Assembly (NCBI GenBank): GCA_035942915.1
Contig: DASZCR010000132.1
Location: 1 to 5,783, forward strand
DNA length: 5,783 nt
DNA from: DASZCR01 sp035942915
GTDB lineage: Bacteria; Acidobacteriota; Blastocatellia; Pyrinomonadales; Pyrinomonadaceae
Reading direction: 5' to 3'
Of the stretch, positions 1 to 5,033 are shown in pieces. The notes below the pieces were generated by a model. It did no database searches and was not told where the DNA came from. It saw nothing but the letters and a program-made list of their open reading frames with translations. Position 1 is the stretch's first letter. The number at the start of each line of letters is the position of its first letter. A program made the position numbers and the translations under genes.

Positions 1-105
1 GGTCAGACCAGACTCGGCCGCCGCGCCGCTTTTTCGTTTGCGCCGTAGCAACGCGAGGCCACGCGGCTCGCAACTAAGTCGCAAATTCGCACGTCCGGCG
101 CGAGC
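1..105. other. Upstream region of the sigma factor gene, no supported feature
   Basis: It contains an in-frame TAG at 46-48 that limits upstream extension of the sigma factor. I see no convincing housekeeping or ECF-type promoter, no hairpin with a T-tract, and no coding frame continuing from outside the window. Confidence 0.5.
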
Positions 106-810
106 GTGAAAAATTTTCTTCGCCGCTCGGCCAACAGTTCCGCCCGTCCCGTGTCTACGGAGACAACCTTTCGCGAAAGGTCTAATGAGGTGATTGCCAG
201 CGAAGACGAACTAATCGAACGCGCTCAGGCAGGTGACACGGAAGCTTTCTGCCAACTTGCGAAAAATTATCAACGCCGCGTCTACTCGCTTGCCCTGCAC
301 TATTGCCGGGACGTGCACGACGCCGAAGACCTTTCGCAGGAGGCTTGGCTCAAGGCTTTCAAGTCGGTGGGAAAGTTCAGAGGTGAGGCGAGCTTCTACA
401 CTTGGTTGCGCCAGATAGTCATCAACACTTTCCTCAACCGCCAGCGCGAGATGAGCTTCATGACGGGTCACGAGAGGACGAAGGTGAGGATGGAAGAGCT
501 GAAGGAGGCTGACGACTCTAGTGTCACCCGACCGCGCTTGACGGAGCCGGAAGGGAGACTTCATCAGAGCATCCTCGTCGGGCGTGTGATGGAGGCGCTC
601 GGAGAGTTGACGCCGCCGCAACGTCTCATCTTTCTCCTCAAGCACCGCGAGGGAATGACCTATCAAGAGATTTCCGAAGCCCTTGGGTGTTCGACCGGCG
701 CGGTCAAAAAATCACTGTTCCGCACGGTCTTGAAACTGCGCGCCGCGCTGCGGATAGAGGCCGGACAGGCTGTTGACTACGCGGCGCACGCGGCCGGTGA
801 GAACAACTGA
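106..810 (+). CDS. ECF-type RNA polymerase sigma factor (sigma-70 family)
   Basis: Directs RNA polymerase to a dedicated set of promoters in the cytoplasm. Of 234 residues, sigma region 2 spans about 50-115: the DAEDLSQEAWLKAF stretch at 72-85 is a region 2.2 core-binding signature, and FYTWLRQIVINTFLNRQR at 97-114 fits regions 2.3-2.4, which recognise the -10 element. Sigma region 4 spans about 158-216, with helix-turn-helix MTYQEISEALGCSTGAVKKSLFR at 184-206 for -35 recognition. The linker at 116-155 is charged and poorly conserved in appearance. The start is uncertain. GTG at 106 is the first possible start after an in-frame TAG at 46-48 but has no Shine-Dalgarno. GTG at 190 (residue 29) is preceded by GAAAGG at 175-180 with 9-nt spacing and would give a more typical ECF N-terminus (ASEDELIERAQAGD). 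The gene is followed after 21 nt by a putative anti-sigma gene, the usual ECF arrangement. The specific ECF group cannot be named from sequence alone. Confidence 0.93.
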   Translation: MKNFLRRSANSSARPVSTETTFRERSNEVIASEDELIERAQAGDTEAFCQLAKNYQRRVYSLALHYCRDVHDAEDLSQEAWLKAFKSVGKFRGEASFYTWLRQIVINTFLNRQREMSFMTGHERTKVRMEELKEADDSSVTRPRLTEPEGRLHQSILVGRVMEALGELTPPQRLIFLLKHREGMTYQEISEALGCSTGAVKKSLFRTVLKLRAALRIEAGQAVDYAAHAAGENN

Positions 811-831
811 GGCAAAAGGACGAGAAGAGCG

Positions 832-2226
832 ATGCACGATTGCGAAGTGACGAAAGAGAGGCTGGTCGATTTGCTCTTCGACGAGTTGGACGAGGTCTCG
901 CGACAGCGCACGCTGGTCGAGGTCGAAGCGTGCGCGCGCTGTTCCGGCCAGTATCAATCGATGACGGAGACGCTCCACGTCTTCAATCAGGCGGCTGAAT
1001 CCGCCCTGCCCGGCGAAGAGTTCTGGGCAGGCTATGAAGAAAGGTTTCGCACACGTATGGCACAAGCAATTCCTCCCAACGCCTGGCAACAGGACGCGGC
1101 GGCGGCGATGGGTCTCGCACGCGCCGAGTACCAACTGACGATGCTCGAAGACGAGGGACTGACGCGGCGTCTCTTCAAGGAACTGGCACGCGTCCGTCAC
1201 GAGTCGGAACTGACGTGGCCTGAGTTCAAGCGCGACCCCTTCGGCTTCGTCTCCCGCTCGGCGACGGCCTACGGTCGCGCCGCGCGCGGCTTCTTCTCGC
1301 AGCGCGACGTGGCGCTCGCCACCGCCTCGGCCTTCGTCCTGCTGTTCTTCATCCTCGGCGGCGTCTATGCCCTCGAACGCCTGCGGATGTCGCGCGCGGA
1401 ACTGGCGGCGCGTGGAGAGAACGCGGAACTTGAGTTCATAGGGATGGTTGACATCCCCGAAGAGCAGGAGAAACCGGACGACGGGACGGCCGGGTTCAGG
1501 AAAGGCGACGGCGGCGGCTCGAAGCCCAAGCAGGAGAAGGCCGGTGGTGGTGGCGGCGGCGGCCGCAACGAACTGACGCCCGCCTCGCACGGGAATCCTC
1601 CTTTGGCGCAGTTAGGGCCGCAAATTCTACCGCCCAATCCGCATCCGTCGGCCATCAAGAATCCGAGTCTGCCGGTCACTCCGACTTTGGACGTTGACCC
1701 GGCTTTGATGCCTGACCCCAAGCCCGGCCCCATCGGCGACCCGAAGGCGACCGCGACAGTGCCCTCTTCGGGGCCGGGCAGCGGCGGCGGGATGGGAGAT
1801 GGCACGGGCGGCGGGATGGGTTCGGGTGAAGGCGGCGGCTACGGCCCCGGTCGGGGCGGCAATATGGGAGGCGGTAACCGGCGTGAAGGCGGCGGCGGCG
1901 ATGGTGGCGATGGCGGCGGCGGTGAAGACTACACGCGCAATTTCAATGCGCGCGAAGTGACCCGAAAGGCCGTGCTCGTCTCCAAACCGGAACCCGGTTT
2001 CACTGAGGCGGCGCGCAGGAATAACGTGACCGGCACGGTGCGTCTGAGGATGCTGCTGGCCGCTAACGGTTCGGTGTCGAACATTTCTGTCGTCAAAGGA
2101 TTGCCCGATGGATTGACGGAGAAGGCGATAGCGGCGGCGCATCGGATAAGATTTACTCCGGCGCAGAAGGATGGGCGCAACGTCAATCAATGGGTGGTCA
2201 TCGAGTACAACTTCAACATCTACTGA
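832..2226 (+). CDS. Putative transmembrane anti-sigma factor fused to a periplasmic TonB C-terminal-like domain
   Basis: This 464-residue protein likely holds the upstream sigma factor inactive at the inner membrane and carries a periplasmic partner-binding domain. Residues 1-45 resemble the zf-HC2 anti-sigma fold (C4, then CARC at 34-37), but the usual zinc-ligand His four residues before the CxxC is Glu30. Residues 46-158 are cytoplasmic and partly helical. One transmembrane helix lies at about 160-180 (ALATASAFVLLFFILGGVYA), implying an N-in/C-out topology. Residues 210-365 form a low-complexity linker: Gly runs at 227-244 and 315-365, and a Pro-rich stretch at 257-305. Residues 375-464 match a TonB C-terminal domain: KPEPGFTEAARR at 385-396, VTGTVRLRMLLAANGSV at 399-415, and the FTPAQKDGRNVNQWVVIEYNF stretch at 441-461. 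The start ATG has AAAGGA at 815-820. The domain order is clear by eye; anti-sigma function is inferred from gene order and the N-terminus. It might instead act as a TonB-like energy transducer that merely sits beside a sigma gene. Confidence 0.85.
   Translation: MHDCEVTKERLVDLLFDELDEVSRQRTLVEVEACARCSGQYQSMTETLHVFNQAAESALPGEEFWAGYEERFRTRMAQAIPPNAWQQDAAAAMGLARAEYQLTMLEDEGLTRRLFKELARVRHESELTWPEFKRDPFGFVSRSATAYGRAARGFFSQRDVALATASAFVLLFFILGGVYALERLRMSRAELAARGENAELEFIGMVDIPEEQEKPDDGTAGFRKGDGGGSKPKQEKAGGGGGGGRNELTPASHGNPPLAQLGPQILPPNPHPSAIKNPSLPVTPTLDVDPALMPDPKPGPIGDPKATATVPSSGPGSGGGMGDGTGGGMGSGEGGGYGPGRGGNMGGGNRREGGGGDGGDGGGGEDYTRNFNAREVTRKAVLVSKPEPGFTEAARRNNVTGTVRLRMLLAANGSVSNISVVKGLPDGLTEKAIAAAHRIRFTPAQKDGRNVNQWVVIEYNFNIY
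1510..1927 (+). repeat. Low-complexity GGC/GGT-rich stretch encoding the Gly/Pro linker
   Basis: Two Gly-codon blocks (about 1510-1563 and 1774-1927), separated by a Pro-rich segment, lie inside the TonB-domain protein. Recurrent units are GGCGGCGGG followed by ATGGG at about 1782-1820 and GGCGATGGTGGCGATGG near 1898-1914. It encodes an extended flexible tether long enough to span periplasmic distance. Such tracts are prone to slippage, so the exact number of Gly codons may vary between strains. The same composition creates spurious Pro/Ala-rich open frames on the opposite strand. Confidence 0.7.
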
Positions 2227-2251
2227 GCATCACCGAGAGTATCGGAAGCAC

Positions 2252-2284
2252 TGTCGGGGCAGAGACGGCTGCTCTGTCCCGACA
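2252..2284. terminator. Hairpin after the TonB-domain gene (terminator-like, no U-tract)
   Basis: TGTCGGGGCAGAG at 2252-2264 pairs with CTCTGTCCCGACA at 2272-2284. This gives a 13-bp stem with one G-U wobble (2259/2277) and a 7-nt loop. It starts 26 nt beyond the stop codon of the + strand gene. No T-tract follows on either strand, so a canonical intrinsic terminator is not proven. It could protect the mRNA 3' end or act in another termination mode. Confidence 0.6.
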
Positions 2285-2306
2285 AAAGGATGCGACCTCA
2301 AAGGTT

Positions 2307-2341
2307 CAGGGCGCGGAGGATGATGATTCCTCCGCGCCCTG
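2307..2341. terminator. Perfect 14-bp hairpin between convergent genes (probable bidirectional terminator)
   Basis: CAGGGCGCGGAGGA at 2307-2320 is the exact reverse complement of TCCTCCGCGCCCTG at 2328-2341, with a 7-nt loop TGATGAT. It ends 35 nt from the stop codon of the convergent aminotransferase gene. Read on the - strand it is followed by AACCTTTG, a weak T-run only. Its position between converging genes supports termination for one or both transcripts. Confidence 0.65.
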
Positions 2342-2376
2342 TTCATTGATGCGAGCGTGTGTGGCGTCGCTGCGTT

Positions 2377-3582
2377 TCAGCGCGCCAGTTTTTCGGCCAC
2401 GCGCTTGATGCGTTCGACACCCTCCTTGAGCCGTTCGAGCGAGGTGGCGTAGGAGATGCGTATGTAGCCGTCCGCGCCGAAGCCCGCGCCGTCCGTGACG
2501 ACCGTGTGCGCTTCCCTGAGGAGCATGTCTGCCAACTCGCCCGAAGTCTTCACCTCACCGCCCAGACAGCCGCGCACGTCCGGGAAGGCGTAGAACGCGC
2601 CTTCGGGATGCACGGAGCGAAAGCCGGGAATCTCCTTGAGCGCCTCCGTCAGCCAGTCGCGCCGACGGCGATATTCCGAGAGCATCTCGGCCACACAGTC
2701 CTGCGAAGAGTTGAAAGCGGCGGCCGCTGCGTGTTGCGCGACGGAACTCGGATTGCTCGTCGAATGGCTCTGCACTTTGAGCATCGCGCGCGTCCAAGCC
2801 TCTGATGCGAGCGCGTAGCCGATGCGCCAGCCCGTCATCGCATAAGTCTTCGAGAACGACCCGGCGATGCAGAGACGCGTGCGTAGCTCCGGCGCGAGTT
2901 TGGCCGCGCTGAAGACCTCCGCCGGTTCGTAGACGAAGCGCAGATAGCACTCGTCCGAGACGGCGTAGAGGCGACGCTCCGTGACGACCTCCATGATGTT
3001 GCGAAACTCTTCGGGGGCGATGACGCGTCCCGAAGGGTTTGACGGCGAGTTGATGATGATGAGGCGTGTGCGCGGCGTGATGGCGCGCGCCACCTCGTCG
3101 GCCGTCAGATGAAAGCCTGATTCCTCCGTCTCGATGAAGACGGGAGTCGCGCCCGCAAACTTGACGATTTCAGGGAACGTCACCCAGTAAGGCTTCGGGA
3201 TAAGAACTTCGTCACCCGGTTCGACGAGTGAGACGATGGCATTGAAGAGCGCCTGCTTGCCGCCGGCCGTCGCCATCACCTCCGCCGTGTCGAAGCGTGC
3301 GCCGAACTCGCGTTCGTAATAGCCGACGACGGCCTCCTGCAAGTCTTTCGTCCCACCGGTCGCCGTGTACTTGGTACGCCCCTCGCGCAGACCCTCGAAG
3401 GCGGCGAGTTTGATGTGTTGGGGCGTGTCGAAGTCTGGCTCGCCTGCGCCGAGGTCAACCACGTCAGCGCCGGTGTCGCGCAAGGCCATTGCCGCCTGCA
3501 TCGCCACCAGCGTCGCCGACGGTTGCATCCGCCTCACACGCTCGGAGGCGCGAAAGTCGGTCTCCACCACAGATTCTTGCAT
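2377..3582 (-). CDS. PLP-dependent aminotransferase, class I/II (aspartate aminotransferase-like)
   Basis: A cytosolic fold-type I transaminase, most likely interconverting aspartate and oxaloacetate with 2-oxoglutarate and glutamate. With ATG at 3582 it has 401 residues, normal for the bacterial AAT-I gamma group. Visible motifs: GAGEPDFDTP at 45-54 (substrate/PLP loop), PYWVTFPE at 131-138 with the ring-stacking Trp133, NSPSNPSG at 178-185 with Asn182, SDECY at 209-213 with Asp210 (pyridine nitrogen) and Tyr213, SFSKTYAMTGWRIGY at 242-256 with Schiff-base Lys245 and phosphate-contacting Arg253, and YIRISYATS at 373-381 with Arg375 for the substrate alpha-carboxylate. All catalytic residues are intact. 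A TTG at 3591 extends the frame by three codons, but neither start has a clear Shine-Dalgarno, so ATG is preferred. Substrate range (aspartate, prephenate, aromatic or other amino acids) cannot be settled by reading. It lies 126 nt downstream of the KGG protein gene, on the same strand. Confidence 0.93.
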   Translation of the reverse strand: MQESVVETDFRASERVRRMQPSATLVAMQAAMALRDTGADVVDLGAGEPDFDTPQHIKLAAFEGLREGRTKYTATGGTKDLQEAVVGYYEREFGARFDTAEVMATAGGKQALFNAIVSLVEPGDEVLIPKPYWVTFPEIVKFAGATPVFIETEESGFHLTADEVARAITPRTRLIIINSPSNPSGRVIAPEEFRNIMEVVTERRLYAVSDECYLRFVYEPAEVFSAAKLAPELRTRLCIAGSFSKTYAMTGWRIGYALASEAWTRAMLKVQSHSTSNPSSVAQHAAAAAFNSSQDCVAEMLSEYRRRRDWLTEALKEIPGFRSVHPEGAFYAFPDVRGCLGGEVKTSGELADMLLREAHTVVTDGAGFGADGYIRISYATSLERLKEGVERIKRVAEKLAR

Positions 3583-3632
3583 GCTGCTCAAAGGTTTCGT
3601 GTCGCCTTGTCGAGAAGTATGGACTGATGGTA

Positions 3633-3661
3633 GCGGCTCACGTCGCAGTGACGCAAGCCGC
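3633..3661. other. Interrupted hairpin upstream of the aminotransferase gene
   Basis: GCGGCT at 3633-3638 pairs with AGCCGC at 3656-3661. CGTC at 3641-3644 pairs with GACG at 3650-3653 over a GCAGT loop, leaving a symmetric CA/CA internal loop. It sits in the gap between the KGG protein gene and the aminotransferase gene. There is no T-run, so it may be an mRNA processing or stability element, or chance in GC-rich DNA. No promoter was recognisable in this gap. Confidence 0.35.
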
Positions 3662-3708
3662 CACGCAGCACTGAGCGAGGAGTGATGTCGCAGCAGGTTG
3701 AGAGGCTC

Positions 3709-4050
3709 TTACTTCTTCGAGCCGCCTTTTTTGCTCGCGCCCTTCTTCGCGCCGCCTTTGCGTGCGCGCGTCTTGGCGGCCTTCTTGGCCGAGGCTGACT
3801 TGGCCTCCGCCGAACGCGAGGCCGCCGCCGCTCCGCCCTTCCGGCCGCCCTTGCGCGCCGGTTCTTTGTTCTCCGTCTGGCCGCGCCCGGAGCCGCTCTT
3901 CTTACCGCCGCCTGAAGACTTGTTGACCGTCGCCCACGCAATGCGCTCGGCCGACTTCTTCGACTTGCCGCTCTTGCGTGCGCTCTCTTCGATGTGCTCT
4001 GCCTGTCGCTTCTGCTTGTCTGTATATGCTGACTTGTCGCCTCTAGGCAT
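3709..4050 (-). CDS. Small Lys-rich 'KGG' protein with histone H1-like tail
   Basis: This 113-residue, very basic protein has a folded-looking N-terminal part: MPRGDKSAYTDKQKRQAEHI at 1-20, then a stretch containing KSKKSAERIAWATVNKSS at 29-46. GGGKKSGSGRG at 47-57 follows, and then a low-complexity tail (60-113) built of Lys/Ala/Arg/Gly with RKGGRKGG at 66-73, RKGG at 97-100 and a final KKGGSKK. I recognise the N-terminus as a small family widespread in bacteria, sometimes labelled 'plasmid stabilization protein' in databases; that label is from memory and its functional basis is weak. The tail resembles bacterial histone H1-like nucleic-acid-binding tails, so DNA or RNA binding is inferred. 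The start is secure: AAGGAGG (4060-4066 on the complement) lies 9 nt before ATG and is the strongest Shine-Dalgarno in the window. It follows coaD after 30 nt, which suggests cotranscription. The strong ribosome binding site suggests high expression. Confidence 0.85.
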   Translation of the reverse strand: MPRGDKSAYTDKQKRQAEHIEESARKSGKSKKSAERIAWATVNKSSGGGKKSGSGRGQTENKEPARKGGRKGGAAAASRSAEAKSASAKKAAKTRARKGGAKKGASKKGGSKK

Positions 4051-4059
4051 TCCAGCAAA

Positions 4060-4066
4060 CCTCCTT
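4060..4066 (-). promoter_or_regulatory. Strong Shine-Dalgarno of the KGG protein gene
   Basis: The complement reads AAGGAGG, with a 9-nt spacer to the ATG at 4050. It is a near-perfect anti-16S match and lies in the 30-nt gap after the coaD stop codon. It contrasts with the absence of a recognisable site before coaD and the aminotransferase gene. Confidence 0.8.
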
Positions 4067-4080
4067 CGGTGTGTTTGAAG

Positions 4081-4575
4081 TTAACTGCCGACGAGCTTGC
4101 GTCGCATCCGCTTCTCGACGCGTGCCGGGACGAGTCCGTCAACAGAGCCGCCGAGATGAAAGACCTCTTTGACGAGCCGCGAACTGACGTAAGAGTAAGC
4201 TTCGGCCGACATCATAAAAACAGTCTCGATGGACGGCTCAAGACGACGATTCATGAGCGCCATCTGCAATTCATACTCGTAATCGGAAATGGCGCGGATG
4301 CCGCGCACGATAGCATCGGCCTGCTGCTCGACGGCGTACCTGACCAGCAACCCTTGAAAAGAATCGACGCGCAGGCGGCACTCGCCGGAGTTAATCTCCG
4401 CAGCGACCTCTGCGAGCATCTCGCGGCGCTCGTCGATGGTAAACATCGGCTGCTTTTCCGGGTGGACGAGGATGGCGATGATAATCTCGTCGAAGAGTTT
4501 CGCGCCGCGCTCGATGATGTCGAGGTGGCCGTTGGTCACGGGGTCGAACGAACCGGGATAGATGGCACGTCGCAT
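4081..4575 (-). CDS. coaD: Pantetheine-phosphate adenylyltransferase (PPAT)
   Basis: Catalyses the fourth step of coenzyme A biosynthesis in the cytosol: 4'-phosphopantetheine + ATP gives dephospho-CoA + PPi. With ATG at 4575 the protein has 164 residues, the usual CoaD length. The nucleotidyltransferase motif YPGSFDPVTNGH at 6-17 contains the T/HxGH signature (TNGH at 14-17). Lys41, in HPEKQPMF, matches the conserved phosphate-binding lysine. VRGIRAISDYEYELQMALMN at 90-109 is the diagnostic CoaD central motif, and YVSSRLVKEV at 129-138 is the C-terminal ISST-like ATP-binding loop. All key residues appear intact. An in-frame GTG at 4599 would add eight residues (MILCALAS) absent from typical CoaD, so ATG is chosen; no clear Shine-Dalgarno precedes either. 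It is the first gene of a leftward cluster with the KGG protein and the aminotransferase. Confidence 0.95.
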   Translation of the reverse strand: MRRAIYPGSFDPVTNGHLDIIERGAKLFDEIIIAILVHPEKQPMFTIDERREMLAEVAAEINSGECRLRVDSFQGLLVRYAVEQQADAIVRGIRAISDYEYELQMALMNRRLEPSIETVFMMSAEAYSYVSSRLVKEVFHLGGSVDGLVPARVEKRMRRKLVGS

Positions 4576-4630
4576 AGAAGCTAGTGCGCAAAGTATCACA
4601 GCGCCGCACGCGAGAACAAATGATTTAGTT

Positions 4631-4756
4631 GTGATAGATGATAAGTGATAGGTGATAAGAAGTGATGAGTGATAAGTGATAGGTGATAAGAGCAGACGGG
4701 ATTCCTCCTATCACCTATCACCTATCACCTATCACTCTGTTCCTATTACCTATCAC
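4631..4756. repeat. Inverted array of heptanucleotide repeats (GTGATAG / CTATCAC)
   Basis: The left arm, 4631-4689, holds eight GTGATAG/GTGATAA-type heptamers: four at 4631-4658, a 3-nt GAA interruption, then four at 4662-4689. After an 18-nt spacer (4690-4707) the right arm has four perfect CTATCAC units at 4708-4735, a 7-nt interruption, then CTATTAC and CTATCAC at 4743-4756. The two arms are reverse-complementary and could form a long imperfect hairpin. The array lies 55 nt upstream of the coaD ATG and ends 21 nt before the metH promoter -35 element. Seven-nt phasing puts TGA, TAG and TAA stops in every + frame, while the - strand units contain none. It resembles short tandemly repeated heptamers known in cyanobacteria; any function is unknown. 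Confidence 0.9.
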
Positions 4757-4777
4757 TCTTTAGCACCGACTAGTGTC

Positions 4778-4806
4778 TTGACAGTGTGACGGCGTGGTGC
4801 TTCAAT
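4778..4806 (+). promoter_or_regulatory. Probable sigma-70-type promoter of the metH leader
   Basis: A perfect TTGACA at 4778-4783 is separated by exactly 17 nt from TTCAAT at 4801-4806 (four of six matches to TATAAT, including the -10 A, A and final T). Transcription would begin near 4812-4815, only about 5-8 nt before the riboswitch P1 stem. This is the expected layout for a compact SAM-II leader. Confidence 0.65.
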
Positions 4807-4817
4807 ACGTGGACGAC

Positions 4818-4868
4818 AAACGTGGTGAGTTAAGGCGACTTGCGGCCACGTAAAATAAACCGCTAAAC
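4818..4868 (+). ncRNA. SAM-II (SAM-alpha) riboswitch aptamer
   Basis: A cis-regulatory RNA that binds S-adenosylmethionine. The P1 stem ACGTGG (4820-4825) pairs with CCACGT (4846-4851). The sequence then follows the SAM-II pattern: GGTGAGTTAA at 4824-4833, CTTGC at 4839-4843, the A-rich stretch TAAAATAAA at 4851-4859, and the hallmark CGCTAAA at 4861-4867. A pseudoknot pairing is visible between GCGG (4842-4845) and CCGC (4860-4863). These are the conserved elements of the H-type pseudoknot known from metA/metX leaders of Alphaproteobacteria. The gene downstream is metH, which fits a methionine/SAM feedback switch. The identification is by remembered consensus; a covariance-model search would confirm it. 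The aptamer end is about 155 nt from the Shine-Dalgarno, so direct masking of that site is unlikely. Confidence 0.88.
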
Positions 4869-4937
4869 AGCTCGGCGCGTCCTTCCCGCGCGGAAGACCG
4901 ACGCACGGAATCAGGCTTCGGAACGGTTCAGCAGAAG

Positions 4938-4972
4938 AAGCCCCGCGTTGTTTGGCGCGGGGCTTTCAGTTT
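4938..4972 (+). terminator. Intrinsic-terminator-like hairpin in the metH leader
   Basis: AAGCCCCGCG at 4938-4947 pairs perfectly with CGCGGGGCTT at 4956-4965 over an 8-nt loop, extended by a G-U pair (4937/4966). It is followed by TTTCAGTTT at 4964-4972, a broken T-run. It lies between the SAM-II aptamer and the metH ATG, where premature termination would control metH. The interrupted T-tract makes its strength uncertain. Confidence 0.7.
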
Positions 4973-5033
4973 GCACGCGACAACTGTCGTTCGCGGCCGT
5001 TAACCGAAGCCTGCGCCGGAAAAGGATTCACGG

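Noticed and set aside
712..1590. Long - strand open frame (292 codons) opposite the anti-sigma/TonB gene
   Set aside because: It is antisense to a gene with clear domain structure, is rich in Arg/Ala/Gly as expected from GC-rich shadow frames, and has no recognisable motif.
1365..2190. Several Pro/Ala-rich - strand frames in 1365-1805, 1627-2190 and 1929-2186
   Set aside because: They are complements of the Gly-codon-rich linker and TonB domain; their composition is explained by the sense strand.
2190..2408. + strand open frame of 72 codons across the convergent intergenic region
   Set aside because: It starts inside the TonB domain in another frame, runs through both hairpins and ends inside the aminotransferase gene.
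3698..4078. + strand open frame of 126 codons opposite the KGG gene
   Set aside because: It is Leu/Pro/Phe-rich only because it is the complement of Lys/Ala/Gly codons; the - strand gene has the strong Shine-Dalgarno and a recognised N-terminus.
3588..4142. - strand open frame of 184 codons spanning the KGG gene and the coaD end
   Set aside because: It is Arg/Ser-rich, out of frame with both real genes, overlaps them, and has no motif.
4069..4584. + strand open frame of 171 codons opposite coaD
   Set aside because: The - strand carries all CoaD signature motifs; this frame has none.
4631..4756. CRISPR array or transposon terminal repeats
   Set aside because: The units are contiguous 7-mers with no unique spacers, there is no transposase nearby, and there is no target-site duplication at the ends.
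4818..4868. Cobalamin riboswitch as an alternative for the metH leader
   Set aside because: MetH uses cobalamin, but the region lacks the long multi-stem architecture and a visible B12-box; the short pseudoknot pattern ending in CGCTAAA fits SAM-II.
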